Positions 53,327-62,544 of a stretch of 64,000 nt of DNA are shown here, one piece after another. The number at the start of each line of letters is the position of its first letter. Positions within the stretch are counted from its first letter, which is position 1. Source of the DNA: Saccharibacillus sp. CPCC 101409 (GTDB lineage: Bacteria; Bacillota; Bacilli; Paenibacillales; Paenibacillaceae); assembly GCF_030518235.1 (NCBI RefSeq), contig NZ_JAULSA010000003.1, positions 248,001 through 312,000 of the forward strand, read 5' to 3'. A program made the position numbers and the translations under genes. The notes beneath the pieces are model-generated. The model searched no databases. It was not told the origin of the DNA and saw nothing but the letters and a program-made list of their open reading frames with translations.

Positions 53327-53388
53327 ACGTACGCTTGTCTCATTTCAATACCAGCATTGAACAATTACTGTAAAAGGAATCGAATGCC

Positions 53389-54294
53389 ATGCCTAATTCT
53401 ATTGCCATCCCGGTTTCGATGAGAAGAAAACTGCCCAATTACCGGGCGGTGCTGGGCTACACGCTGCTGATTCTGCTGGCGATGGCCCAGCAGGGAATCG
53501 CTTATGCGTATCTGTACACCCACGCCGCGGCCGGACCGGCCGTTCCGCTGTTTGTCGCGGCCGGTCTTTTGACGCTGCTGCTCGGCTTTGCTCTGCCCGG
53601 GGGAGCGGCCGTCGTGCTTACGTTTACGGGCCTGGTCGCCTACTTCGTCTGGCTGGTCACTTATGCGCCGGCCAATCTGCTGACCTGGTCCTGGCTGCTG
53701 CTGTATCCGGCCAATACGGCCGCTGCCGTGTTTCTCAAACGCAATATTATCCGCACCCGCCAGCTGGCCGACCGGATCGGGACGCTGCAAAGCATCAATC
53801 CGGACGTCGATTTCGATACCGCGCTCGGCAGCGATTCGGCGCTGGCTTCCACGCTCGTCAAGCAGTCGAATCTGGCGCGTCGCTATCCCGACCGCTACGG
53901 ATTCTGCATCCTGCTGTTCAAGATCGATTTCCTGCCGCTGGTGCGCGAAGCGCTGGGCGCGCCCGGATACAGCCGCCTGCTGCTGGAGTTGTCCGAAACC
54001 ATCCAGCGGCAGATCCGGTTCGAAGATTACAAGTTCGGCATCGGCTCGGGGCGGTTCGTCGTCATCTGCCCGCTGGCCCGGCCGGATGATGTGGACGCGA
54101 TGAAAGAACGCATCAAGAACGCGATGATGGATACCGAGATCTTGAACATGGACGGACGTCCGCTCAAGTTCGTCATTCGCGCCGGCGCGCTGGTGTTCCA
54201 GGCCGAGCAGTTCGACAAATACGCCGATGTGAACGCCGTGCTCGCCGCGCTGGAACGCAACGCGGAGACCGACCTGATCGGGGAATATATTTGA
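53389..54294 (+). CDS. Membrane c-di-GMP receptor with degenerate GGDEF (YdaK-like)
   Basis: A 301-residue protein with four membrane helices (about 20-115) and a GGDEF-fold domain (125-300). The active motif is replaced by GSGRF at 219-223, so it cannot make c-di-GMP, but RFED at 210-213 stands exactly five residues before it: an intact RxxD I-site, the high-affinity c-di-GMP binding site. This matches YdaK of Bacillus subtilis, which senses c-di-GMP and switches on polysaccharide synthesis. It lies between GH8-like and GT2 genes. Confidence 0.87.
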   Translation: MPNSIAIPVSMRRKLPNYRAVLGYTLLILLAMAQQGIAYAYLYTHAAAGPAVPLFVAAGLLTLLLGFALPGGAAVVLTFTGLVAYFVWLVTYAPANLLTWSWLLLYPANTAAAVFLKRNIIRTRQLADRIGTLQSINPDVDFDTALGSDSALASTLVKQSNLARRYPDRYGFCILLFKIDFLPLVREALGAPGYSRLLLELSETIQRQIRFEDYKFGIGSGRFVVICPLARPDDVDAMKERIKNAMMDTEILNMDGRPLKFVIRAGALVFQAEQFDKYADVNAVLAALERNAETDLIGEYI

Positions 54295-54307
54295 GAAGGT
54301 GAAACGA

Positions 54308-54442
54308 ATGCATTACGAAAGCTGGTTTATTCCGCTGTGCGTCGCCGTCAGCGCGATATTCGCCCTCGCCATCCTGACGCTGTCGGTCATGACGCTGCTG
54401 TTCCGCGCCCGGGTGAACCGCGATTACGATCGGGGGCGCTGA
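54308..54442 (+). CDS. Small single-pass membrane protein of the EPS operon
   Basis: A 44-residue frame starting MHYESWFIPLCVAVSAIFAL with one hydrophobic helix (about 6-33) and a basic C-terminal tail RARVNRDYDRGR. GAAGGTG stands six bases before the ATG. It begins 13 bp after the receptor gene and its stop is 2 bp before the GT2 start, so it is co-translated. Probably a subunit of the synthase complex; no family recognised. Confidence 0.72.
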   Translation: MHYESWFIPLCVAVSAIFALAILTLSVMTLLFRARVNRDYDRGR

Positions 54443-54444
54443 GC

Positions 54445-55740
54445 ATGTCCGATATTTTGCTGCTGCTGTCGATCATCAGTATCTGGCTGGCCGTATTCGA
54501 AGCGATTCTGATCATGGCCGGCGCCACCCGTTTTATCTACAAAGAACGGAGAAGGCCGTGGAGCATTACGGGCGATACGAGTGCCTATCCGACCGTAACC
54601 GTGCTCGTCCCCGCCCATAACGAAGAACTGGTAATCGCCGCCACCGCGGAGAACGTCCTCAAGCTGAATTATCCGGCGGAAAAAGTTCAGTTCATCGTCA
54701 TTGCGGACAACTGCTCCGACGCGACCGCGGAGAAGCTGTGCGAACTCAAAAGCCGTCCCGACTACGCACAGCGGGATTTTACCGTGCTGGAGCGCACCGG
54801 AACCGGCGGCAAATCCGGCGCGCTCAACGATGCGTTCGAGCTTGCCCGGGGCGAGTGGGTCTGCATCTACGACGCGGACGCCGCTCCCGAGAAGAACGCG
54901 CTGCTGTTCCTGGTGCAGACGGCGCTTGAGAATCCGCAGCGCTACGGCGCCGTGTTCGGCCGCAACAAAGCGCGCAACCGCGGCCAAAATTTCCTGTCGC
55001 GCTGCGTCAATCTGGAGCTGGTGACCGCGCAGCGCATTTACCACGCCGGGCTCTGGCAGCTGTTCAAGGTGGGCACCATCCCGGGAACCAACTTTATGAT
55101 CAAAGCGGAACTGCTGCGCGAGATCGGAGGATGGGATACCGACGCCATTACCGAAGATACCGCGATTTCGTTCGAAATCCTGCGGCGCGGACAGCTGATC
55201 GCGCTGGCTTCGCGCGCGGAAGCGTACCAGCAGGAACCGGAAAGCCTGGACGTGTACGCGAAGCAGCGCCGCCGCTGGGCCAAAGGCAATTTCGACGTGG
55301 TGCTCGGCAATCTGCATCATCTGTTCGACCGGACGAACTGGCGGGTCAAGATCCAGGTGATCTATTACGCCGCGAGCTACTTCTGGTTCATGGCGGCGAT
55401 CCTGATCTCCGATTTCATTTTCATAGTCAATCTGGTGTATCGGGTTATCCATTGGTTCCGCCCGGAAGTGTATTCGCCGTTTCAGTTCAGCGGGGACGTA
55501 TACGTGTACCTGGTCGTCGCCTGGGGACTGATGTACTATCTGTACGTGCTCCAGATCAATCTGGCGCTCGCGACCGATATCGGGCAGAGCAATACGCGCA
55601 ACTTTATTCTTTCCTGCATCTCCTACTTTACGTATGCGCAGCTGTTTATCCTGATCTCGATCCGGGCCCTCGGCGAGATGATCGTCGACCGGGTAACCGG
55701 GCGCAAGGCGAAGTGGTATAAGACCCAGCGTTTCGGTTAG
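54445..55740 (+). CDS. Processive GT2 glycosyltransferase (polysaccharide synthase)
   Basis: A 431-residue membrane enzyme. An N-terminal helix (5-25) is followed by the GT2 domain with VLVPAHNEELV, VIADNCSDAT, the DAD metal site (143-145), TED (236-238) with the general base, and QRRRW (274-278), the processive motif; two or three C-terminal helices follow. It would extend a beta-linked polysaccharide across the membrane, like YdaM. The start ATG 54445 is 2 bp after the small membrane gene; a longer frame upstream is an artefact. There is no PilZ domain, so control by c-di-GMP would act through the neighbouring receptor. Confidence 0.92.
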   Translation: MSDILLLLSIISIWLAVFEAILIMAGATRFIYKERRRPWSITGDTSAYPTVTVLVPAHNEELVIAATAENVLKLNYPAEKVQFIVIADNCSDATAEKLCELKSRPDYAQRDFTVLERTGTGGKSGALNDAFELARGEWVCIYDADAAPEKNALLFLVQTALENPQRYGAVFGRNKARNRGQNFLSRCVNLELVTAQRIYHAGLWQLFKVGTIPGTNFMIKAELLREIGGWDTDAITEDTAISFEILRRGQLIALASRAEAYQQEPESLDVYAKQRRRWAKGNFDVVLGNLHHLFDRTNWRVKIQVIYYAASYFWFMAAILISDFIFIVNLVYRVIHWFRPEVYSPFQFSGDVYVYLVVAWGLMYYLYVLQINLALATDIGQSNTRNFILSCISYFTYAQLFILISIRALGEMIVDRVTGRKAKWYKTQRFG

Positions 55741-55928
55741 ATGCAGAAGGTAGGCCGGATCGGATAAAATAAGCGGTTCGGCCTTGAGTTTTCTGGCGAA
55801 ATTTGGGACAATGGAGAGCGAATCATCGGCTTCTGCGCCATCTTGGCGGCAGGGCCGAATTTTACGTACCGGGGAATGCGGCGAATACGGCGGCGGACCG
55901 ACGGTTTTTGAAAAGAGGACAATTCACC

Positions 55929-57005
55929 ATGAACAGCAAACCGTCCATTTACGGACTGACTTTAGATGCGCTGTCCGGCTGGCTGACGGAGCACGGCGAG
56001 AAGAAATCGCGCGCTTCGCATATCTGGGAGGCGCTGTATACCGCAAGAGCGACGGAGTTCGAACAGATGACGGCCGTGAACGCCGCCTGTCTGGACCTGC
56101 TCCGGGAACATTTTTCGCTGAATACGATGACCGAATTCGTCAAGCAGGAAGCGTCCGACGGCACGGTCAAGTTTCTGCTTCAATTGCATGACGGCAGCCT
56201 GATCGAGACCGTGCTGATGCGCAAAAAGTACGGCCTGTCCGTCTGCGTCACCACGCAGGTCGGCTGCAATATCGGGTGCAGCTTCTGCGCGAGCGGCCTC
56301 ATCAAGAAAAGCCGCGATCTGACCGCCGGCGAAGTGGTCGAGCAGATCATGACCGTGCAGCGCTACCTGGACGCGGCCGGCAGCGGCGACAAAGTGACCA
56401 ATATCGTCGTGATGGGCATCGGCGAGCCGTTCGACAACTTCGAGCACCTGATCAACTTCCTGGAGATTGTCAAAGACCGTAAAGGCTTGGCAATCGCGGC
56501 GAAGCGCATCACCGTGTCGACCAGCGGCATCCCGGACAAGATCCGCGCGTTCGCGGACCTCGGCACCCAGACGCATCTGGCGATCTCGCTGCACGCGCCC
56601 AACAACGAGCTGCGCACGCGCATCATGAAGATCAACCGCGCGTTCCCGATCGAGAAGCTGATGGACGCCGTGCGTTACTACCTGGACACCACGGGCCGCC
56701 GCATCATGTTCGAGTATATCCTGCTGAGCGAAGTCAACGACGGCCGCGAAACGGCGGCGGAACTGGCCGATCTGCTGGACGAGTTCAAGGAACTCGCGAG
56801 CATCAACCTGATTCCGTACAATCCGGTCGACGAGCACAGCCAGTACCAGCGCAGCACGGCGGAAGCGATCGACGGTTTCTACGACGTGCTCAAGAAGCGC
56901 GGGATCAACGCCACCGTCCGCATGGAGCACGGCACCGATATCGACGCCGCCTGCGGACAGCTGCGCAGCAAGCAGATGAAGAATGAAGGAACCGCGGTTT
57001 CTTGA
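55929..57005 (+). CDS. rlmN: 23S rRNA (adenine-2503-C2)-methyltransferase RlmN
   Basis: A 358-residue radical SAM methyltransferase. The N-terminal helical domain is followed by [15 protein letters not shown] with CxxxCxxC, then [35 protein letters not shown], and the C-terminal Cys in [10 protein letters not shown]. RlmN methylates A2503 of 23S rRNA and some tRNAs. The Cfr resistance enzyme is the alternative, but the GEPFDN block favours RlmN. ATG 55929 follows AGAGGAC. Confidence 0.92.
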   Translation: MNSKPSIYGLTLDALSGWLTEHGEKKSRASHIWEALYTARATEFEQMTAVNAACLDLLREHFSLNTMTEFVKQEASDGTVKFLLQLHDGSLIETVLMRKKYGLSVCVTTQVGCNIGCSFCASGLIKKSRDLTAGEVVEQIMTVQRYLDAAGSGDKVTNIVVMGIGEPFDNFEHLINFLEIVKDRKGLAIAAKRITVSTSGIPDKIRAFADLGTQTHLAISLHAPNNELRTRIMKINRAFPIEKLMDAVRYYLDTTGRRIMFEYILLSEVNDGRETAAELADLLDEFKELASINLIPYNPVDEHSQYQRSTAEAIDGFYDVLKKRGINATVRMEHGTDIDAACGQLRSKQMKNEGTAVS

Positions 57006-57130
57006 TTGCGGAATTCAAGATTGCGGAATTCAAGGCTTCGCCAATCGGCGGAGCCTGTTTTTTTGCGCGGAAAGCTTTATAATTTGAGACGGAAGCCGTA
57101 TTTATTCCCTGAACGGAGAGGAAGAAGAAT

Positions 57131-57448
57131 ATGATCCGCAAAGCTTCGATCATGAAAGTATACCGCGAGCACCACGAGGAATATCGCCGGCGGCACGACG
57201 AGCTGTGGCCGGAGATGGAACAGATGCTGAAAGAGCACGGCATGCTCAGCTATTCGATCTTTCTGGACACCGATACCGACACGCTGTTCGCTTATCTGGA
57301 GATCGAAGACGAGGAGCTGTGGGCGAAGTCGGCGGATACGGAAACCTGCCGCAAATGGTGGGATTACATGCAGGACATTATGGAAACGAATCCCGATCAC
57401 AGTCCGGTGTCGCAGGAGTTGAAGGAAGTCTTCCATCTGGAGAAGTAG
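57131..57448 (+). CDS. rhaM: L-rhamnose mutarotase
   Basis: A 105-residue protein of the RhaM/DUF718 family: KVYREHHEEYRRRHDELWPE with the catalytic His, then FLDTDTDTLFAYLEIED and CRKWWDYMQDIME. It interconverts alpha and beta anomers of L-rhamnose. No other rhamnose gene is visible nearby, so its role in a rhamnose pathway here is not shown. GAGAGGAAG precedes the ATG. Confidence 0.9.
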   Translation: MIRKASIMKVYREHHEEYRRRHDELWPEMEQMLKEHGMLSYSIFLDTDTDTLFAYLEIEDEELWAKSADTETCRKWWDYMQDIMETNPDHSPVSQELKEVFHLEK

Positions 57449-57485
57449 AGCGGATTGGACATGCAAAAAGCGCCGCGCTTAACCG

Positions 57486-57679
57486 TTGTTGCAAATCCGC
57501 AGCAAATTCGGCGGATAAAGCGGCTTGGAGCAGGCATTGATGCAGATCCGCATCAATTTGCGCAATAAAAAAGCGAATCGGACCCTAAACGGCCGATTCG
57601 CTTTTATTTTGTTGCGGATATGCAGCAATCGTCGCCTGTCCGCTCCAAACGGCCGGAATTACTGCCGATTTGCAGCAAT
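57486..57679. repeat. Intergenic four-unit repeat, family C (copy 2)
   Basis: TTGTTGCAAATCCGCAGCAA (57486), ATTGATGCAGATCCGCATCA (57536), GTTGCGGATATGCAGCAAT (57611) and TGCCGATTTGCAGCAATG (57663) enclose a central hairpin with AAAAAAGCGAATCGG / CCGATTCGCTTTT. Its unit TGCCGATTTGCAGCAATG is identical to the last unit of copy 1. The central hairpin could terminate the convergent rhaM and transporter genes. Confidence 0.8.
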
Positions 57680-57691
57680 GGCCTTTTACTT

Positions 57692-59203
57692 TTAATGAAT
57701 CCCCCGCATCGCTTTGCGGATCACCGGAGCGATCAGGAACAGCGCGACGCCAAGCGCGATCGAGAGGCCGCCGATCGTGCCGAAGTACATCATTTCGTTG
57801 TCTTCCGAATACAGCTGGACAATCAATGCGTTGATCGCCTGCGCCGCGGCCGGGGCCAGGAACCACAGGCTCATCGCCTGGGCCGAGAACGCGGCCGGCG
57901 CCAGCTTGGTCGTGGTGGACAAGCCGACCGGCGACAGGCACAGCTCGCCGAGCACGACGACGAAGTAGCTGAGCACGAGCCAGAGCGGATTCACGAGTCC
58001 GCCTCCGCCGAGCTGCGCCGGCAGCAGGATCACCAGGAACGACAATCCGGCGAACAGCAGGCCGAGCGAGAACTTGACCGGAACGCTCGGCTGCCGGTCT
58101 CCGAGCGAAGTCCAGAGCCAGGCGAAGACCGGCGCCAGCACGATAATAAACAGCGGGTTGGCCGACTGGAACCAGGACGGCTCGATATGGATGCCCGCGA
58201 AGTCGAGCTGCGTCCGCGTATCGGCGTAGATGCCGAGAATAGTCGAGCCCTGCTCCTGAATCGACCAGAACATGACCGCCGCGATAAACAGCGGGATATA
58301 AGCGCGCAGCCGGGAACGTTCGATCTCCGTCGTTTTGCTGCTGGTATGCATGACGGTGAAGTAAGCGATCGGAATCAGCACGCCGAGCACGCTGATCGTA
58401 ACGGTAAACGAATGGATGGTCAGCCATTTCTGCCAGATCGCTACGGCGACGATCGCCGCGATCGCGGCCGCTCCGATGCCCAGGCGCGTCAGCACGCGGC
58501 CGCGCTCTTCGGCCGTAAGCGGATTCGGCACATTGACGCCGGCGAGCCCGAGCATTTTTTTGCGCGTGAACAAGAAGACCAGCAGGCCCGCCAGCATCCC
58601 GATCGCCGCCAGCGAGAAGCCCAGATGATAATTGACTTTCTGCCCGACGGTGCCGACGATCAGCGGAGCGATAAACGCCCCCATGTTGATGCCCATGTAG
58701 TAGATGCTGAATCCGGCGTCGCGCCGGTTGTCGCTTTCCGCATACAGTTCGCCGACGGTGCTCGATACGTTCGGCTTCAGCATCCCTGTGCCGATAATAA
58801 TCAGGCCCATCGACAGGAACAGCGTGTTCGCGCCGCCCGGGAAAGCCAGCGCGATGTGACCGAGCATAATCAGCACGCCGCCGTAGAACAGCGACTTCGC
58901 TTTGCCGAACACGCGGTCCGCAAGCCAGCCGCCGATAATACTCGACATGTAGACCAGCGATCCGTATACCGACATGATGGCGGCCGCCGTGGCCTGCGTA
59001 AAGCCCAGCCCGCCGTTGATCGTCGTGTCGTAAATATAGTACAGGAGCAGCGCGCGCATCCCGTAGTAGGAGAACCGTTCCCAGAACTCCGTGAAGAACA
59101 GCGTCAGCAGACCTTTCGGATGCCCGAAAAATCCCGTCTGCGGCACGCTGTCCACAATATTTTGCCGGGTGATCTCGGCATTTTGTTCTCTCTCGCCTCT
59201 CAT
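57692..59203 (-). CDS. POT family proton-dependent oligopeptide transporter
   Basis: A 503-residue transporter with about 14 hydrophobic helices. TEFWERFSYYGMRALLLYY holds the PTR2 ExxERFxYYG motif, and FSIYYMGINMGAFIAPLIVG is the second family signature; ELCLSPVGLSTTTKLAP comes near the C-terminus. It imports di- and tripeptides with protons. ATG 59203 follows GGAGGGG; an upstream frame is not credible. Confidence 0.94.
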   Translation of the reverse strand: MRGEREQNAEITRQNIVDSVPQTGFFGHPKGLLTLFFTEFWERFSYYGMRALLLYYIYDTTINGGLGFTQATAAAIMSVYGSLVYMSSIIGGWLADRVFGKAKSLFYGGVLIMLGHIALAFPGGANTLFLSMGLIIIGTGMLKPNVSSTVGELYAESDNRRDAGFSIYYMGINMGAFIAPLIVGTVGQKVNYHLGFSLAAIGMLAGLLVFLFTRKKMLGLAGVNVPNPLTAEERGRVLTRLGIGAAAIAAIVAVAIWQKWLTIHSFTVTISVLGVLIPIAYFTVMHTSSKTTEIERSRLRAYIPLFIAAVMFWSIQEQGSTILGIYADTRTQLDFAGIHIEPSWFQSANPLFIIVLAPVFAWLWTSLGDRQPSVPVKFSLGLLFAGLSFLVILLPAQLGGGGLVNPLWLVLSYFVVVLGELCLSPVGLSTTTKLAPAAFSAQAMSLWFLAPAAAQAINALIVQLYSEDNEMMYFGTIGGLSIALGVALFLIAPVIRKAMRGIH

Positions 59204-59623
59204 GAAACCCCTCCATGTTGTCAAAAACAGCGCCTGCAAAACAGCGCCTCTCCTTAGATAACCCAAAATAGGCGTTTCGTCTATGTCATGTGGCATATAT
59301 TTTCGTTTTTTTTTGCTTCGGGCAAGAAGTTTACGGCCTGCGCGCCGAACAGTTGGGCGTTTTTTACCGCGCCGCAGCGAGCAAGCCGATTTTTCCGTCC
59401 GGCGGCCGCCCGCCCGGAATATTGCCTTCGACAAACAGAAATCGTATGCTGGATGGGAATATCCGGGGGTGAACATTTTTCGGTAATTCCCGCGTTTGCG
59501 CGCAACGGATCATTGGGGAGCGCGTATAGAACAAGCGTAAGTCAACGAGTCTTTTTGTGGATATAAAATAGTCGGGGATATTACGGGGCCGCCGGTCTCA
59601 AAAAGCGGAAGGAGGATGCCGGA
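59204..59623. other. Divergent spacer, no gene or repeat supported
   Basis: A 420 bp spacer between the divergent peptide transporter and the small gene at 59624. Short frames of 60-92 residues occur in several phases but none has a ribosome binding site with a recognisable protein. Promoters must be present. I see no palindrome. Confidence 0.4.
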
Positions 59624-59836
59624 ATGACGCAGGATATCGGAGTCGTATTATTCGAGAAAATGGTCGGGGGCGAGCTGCGGCAGATCGAAGAGCGCTCCTG
59701 GAGCATGAATATGGTGGCGGCGCTGGAACACGCGAACTACCTGGTCGTGCAGGGCCGGGAATACGAAGCGGTCGAAGGGCGCCTGAACGTGGACACGGGC
59801 AAGCTGGAGCTGCTGCTCGTGCCGATGCACGGCTGA
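59624..59836 (+). CDS. Small conserved hypothetical protein
   Basis: A 70-residue protein MTQDIGVVLFEKMVGGELRQ... with a predicted alpha/beta fold and no membrane segment or known motif. GAAGGAGG precedes the ATG. It starts a run of co-directional genes with short spacing (42 bp to the next), so it may belong to the envelope cluster. Function unknown. Confidence 0.65.
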   Translation: MTQDIGVVLFEKMVGGELRQIEERSWSMNMVAALEHANYLVVQGREYEAVEGRLNVDTGKLELLLVPMHG

Positions 59837-59878
59837 GCCGGACGCCCGCGCGCCCGGCCTACGAAGGAGGAATAAAGC

Positions 59879-60628
59879 GTGGATCATAGGGATCAAGGAG
59901 AAAAGGACAAAACGAACCGGCTTCATACCGAAAGCGAACCCGCATCCGCCGGGAGTCCGTCGTCCGAAGCAAAGCGGCCCGCTGCCGACGGACCGTCGTT
60001 CAGCCGGCCGGTCAAAGTGCTGTCGACGTCGCTGGGCCTCGCGCTGATCGCGAACGCGGCGTTTATCCCGGGCGGCGCGCTCGCTTCGGGAACGTCCGGC
60101 GGCTCCGGCTCGTCCGAGCCCAAGCTGACGGAGTGGTCGACCGACGAAGTGAAGCAGTACTACGACCCGAGCGTGGACTGGAGCCTGCCGATTACCGAGG
60201 AGCAGCTTCAGGAAGAAGAACAGACGACCGCGCCGGCTGCCGGCACAGGCGATTCAAGCGAGGCGACGGTCGTCAACAATTACTACGGCGGCTACGGTTC
60301 CGGCTTCGGCTGGGACGACATGCTGCTGTATCATTTTCTGTTCAACAACGCGGGCGTGTATTCGTCGCGCGGCTGGTACGACGGCCGCCGCGGCTATTAC
60401 GCCGGCACGAGCACGCCGTACACGCCGCGCACCTACAGCAGCGGCAGCTTCCAGAACCGCCAGGTGACGGGATCGACGGTGCGTCCGAAAACGTCGACTT
60501 CGACCGGTAAAATTACGCGCCGCTCCACGTCCGCGGGCTCCGGCAGCGTCGGCGGCAAATCGAGCGGTCTCGGCTCGTCCGGCTCGAAATCGTCGGGTTC
60601 GAAATCCGGAGGCTTTTTCGGCGGATGA
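59879..60628 (+). CDS. Exported Gly/Ser-rich repeat protein
   Basis: A 249-residue protein. A charged N-terminus of about 45 residues precedes a hydrophobic helix (about 46-68, SLGLALIANAAFIPGG) and an exported region rich in Tyr and Gly (NNYYGGYGSGFGWDD), then a Ser/Gly/Lys low-complexity tail ending KSGGFFGG. GTG start after GAAGGAGG. It overlaps the next gene by 4 bp. It looks like the Gly/Ser-rich companion proteins that sit beside ATP-grasp glutathionylspermidine synthase-like genes; the function is unknown. Confidence 0.7.
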   Translation: MDHRDQGEKDKTNRLHTESEPASAGSPSSEAKRPAADGPSFSRPVKVLSTSLGLALIANAAFIPGGALASGTSGGSGSSEPKLTEWSTDEVKQYYDPSVDWSLPITEEQLQEEEQTTAPAAGTGDSSEATVVNNYYGGYGSGFGWDDMLLYHFLFNNAGVYSSRGWYDGRRGYYAGTSTPYTPRTYSSGSFQNRQVTGSTVRPKTSTSTGKITRRSTSAGSGSVGGKSSGLGSSGSKSSGSKSGGFFGG

Positions 60629-61902
60629 GCGGGGCGGACGTATTCGAGATCGTCGGCAGTCCGTCGCCCGGCCGCGAAGCGCTTGTGGAGGAGCTGCGCG
60701 GGCTGGGCTTCGCCTGGGCCGACTACGAAGAAGAGCGGTACTGGATCGACCAGGCCGCCGCGATGGACGCGGCCGTGTACGAAGAGCTTGAACAGGCGTC
60801 GCGCCGGCTGTGGAGCGTGTTCGACAAAGCGGTCCGCTACGTGCACCGCCGCCGCGACCTGTACGAGCTGATCGGCATCCCGCCGGTGCTGTGGAATATG
60901 CTCGACCAGATGCCCGTCGCGGACGAAGCGAAGATCAGCCGCTATGCGCGGTTCGACTTTGCCGTATCGGCAGTGAAAGCGGAGGGGGCCGCCGAATCCG
61001 AAGCGGAAGCCGCCGCGGAAGGCGCGGTTCAAGCGGAGAACGCCGAACCGGGCGTCTCCATCAAACTGCTTGAACTGAACGCCGATACCCCGACGGGCTA
61101 TGTGGAAGCGTCGATCGCCACGCCGTGGATTTGCGGCCGGACCGGCCTGCGCAGCGTCAACGGCTCCATGCCGGAGCGCGTCCGCGCCGCCTGGGCGGCA
61201 GAGCAGCCCGACACGGCGGCGTGCATCGCTTACGGCGGGCATCTGGAGGATTCCGGCACGATCGAAGCGCTGGTCAAGCACAGCGGCCGCGAGATGCGCC
61301 TGGTCGACTGCCTCGATCTGTCGATCGACGATGGGCTGGTCAAAGACGGCGAAGGATCGCCGATCGGCCGCATGTTCGCGCTGTATCCCAAAGAATGGAT
61401 GTCGGTCGACGACGGCGGCGAAGCGCTGGCTTACGCGGTCGAGAGCGGGCAGCTCAAGCTGTTCAATCCCCCGCACGCGATCCTGCTGCAGTCCAAAGGC
61501 ATGATGGCCGTCGTCTGGGGATTGTACGAACTGGGCATGCTGTACGGCGAAGAAGAACGCGAAGCCATCGCCCGCTACATGTTGCCTACATACAACAAAC
61601 CGGTGTTCTCCGGCGATTACGTGTCCAAGTCCATGTTCGGCCGCGAAGGCGGCTCGGTGCGCATGTACGGCCGCGGCGGCGAACTGGAACTTCAGGACGA
61701 GGAAGGCTACGACACGAGCGATCTGTTTCCGGTCGTGTATCAGAAAAGAGCGGATCTGCCGCATGTCGAGACCTGCGAAGGCGAGCTGCATCTGCTTACC
61801 GGCATGTTTGTGATCGACGGCGTTCCGTGCGGACTGCTGGGCCGCGCCGGCGGACTCATCACCGGCAATGCCAGCCATTTTATCGCGTTGGGAGTGAAAT
61901 GA
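60625..61902 (+). CDS. Glutathionylspermidine synthase-like ATP-grasp protein
   Basis: A 425-residue protein of the YjfC/GspS synthetase family. It has RYARFDF, KLLELNADTPTGYVEASI with the substrate-binding NADTP motif, FALYPKEWM, PTYNKPVFSGDYVSKSMFGR with ATP-binding Lys, and GREGGSVR-type loop. Such proteins ligate an amine to a peptide or acid with ATP. Members next to DUF350 and related genes are thought to modify envelope or polyamine components. An Ala/Glu-rich insert lies at about 110-135. Its start overlaps the previous stop. Confidence 0.85.
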   Translation: MSGADVFEIVGSPSPGREALVEELRGLGFAWADYEEERYWIDQAAAMDAAVYEELEQASRRLWSVFDKAVRYVHRRRDLYELIGIPPVLWNMLDQMPVADEAKISRYARFDFAVSAVKAEGAAESEAEAAAEGAVQAENAEPGVSIKLLELNADTPTGYVEASIATPWICGRTGLRSVNGSMPERVRAAWAAEQPDTAACIAYGGHLEDSGTIEALVKHSGREMRLVDCLDLSIDDGLVKDGEGSPIGRMFALYPKEWMSVDDGGEALAYAVESGQLKLFNPPHAILLQSKGMMAVVWGLYELGMLYGEEEREAIARYMLPTYNKPVFSGDYVSKSMFGREGGSVRMYGRGGELELQDEEGYDTSDLFPVVYQKRADLPHVETCEGELHLLTGMFVIDGVPCGLLGRAGGLITGNASHFIALGVK

Positions 61903-62544
61903 ATGCGGCAACTATTCGAAGTTTCCGCCAGGCGGCCGGGCCGGCTTCCGGTTCTGGCGGCCGTTCTGCTGCTGACGCTGCTGCTCGGCGCCTGCTCGAA
62001 CGGCTCGGTGCTGAGCACGAACGCCGACGACGGGCCGGGGACCAATACCGTGCCCTGGGATTACCGGATTCAAGCAGGGGAGGTGGGCGATCTGGTCGGC
62101 AGCGATATGACCCTTCTGCCGGACAACGAGCTGCTGCCGAACGACGCCAACTACGCGACCGGACAGAAAGTCTGGACGCTGCAATCCATGAGCGCCGCGC
62201 TTACGACGGACGACCAGGGACGCAACGACGTGCAGCTGTCCGGCTGGACGACGCTCAAGTCGTATCCGGACGAAGCGGCGGCGCAGGCCGATCTGGAGAA
62301 TCTGAAAGTGTCGGTCACGACGGATGTCGACGTGGTCGGCGTGTACCGGACAGCGTACAACGGCGAGACGCGCAGCTTTGCCGTGGTGGAACTGCCGTCG
62401 GGCAACCGCATCAAGCAGCCGGTGGACGACGCGCGCTACGGCAAATTGAAGGACGCCAAAACGGCTTCCGTCGTGCTGGAGGAAGTGCATGACTTTGCCG
62501 ATTACGATCTGGCATATGCGAAATTTCGGGGGTGGGCGAATTGA
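61903..62544 (+). CDS. Lipoprotein, DUF4247-like
   Basis: A 213-residue exported protein with a signal helix (about 14-28) ending in lipobox LLGAC. The rest is hydrophilic: VGDLVGSDMTLLPDNE, QLSGWTTLKSYPDEAAAQAD. I tentatively associate it with DUF4247, a family encoded beside DUF350 and DUF4178 genes. ATG is at the base after the preceding stop and the stop overlaps the next start (TGATG). Function unknown. Confidence 0.65.
   Translation: MRQLFEVSARRPGRLPVLAAVLLLTLLLGACSNGSVLSTNADDGPGTNTVPWDYRIQAGEVGDLVGSDMTLLPDNELLPNDANYATGQKVWTLQSMSAALTTDDQGRNDVQLSGWTTLKSYPDEAAAQADLENLKVSVTTDVDVVGVYRTAYNGETRSFAVVELPSGNRIKQPVDDARYGKLKDAKTASVVLEEVHDFADYDLAYAKFRGWAN

Noticed and set aside
54337-54444. N-terminal extension of the GT2 synthase.
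   Set aside because: The extra residues are Arg/Pro-rich, lack a ribosome binding site and overlap the small membrane gene, whose stop is followed at once by the proper ATG.
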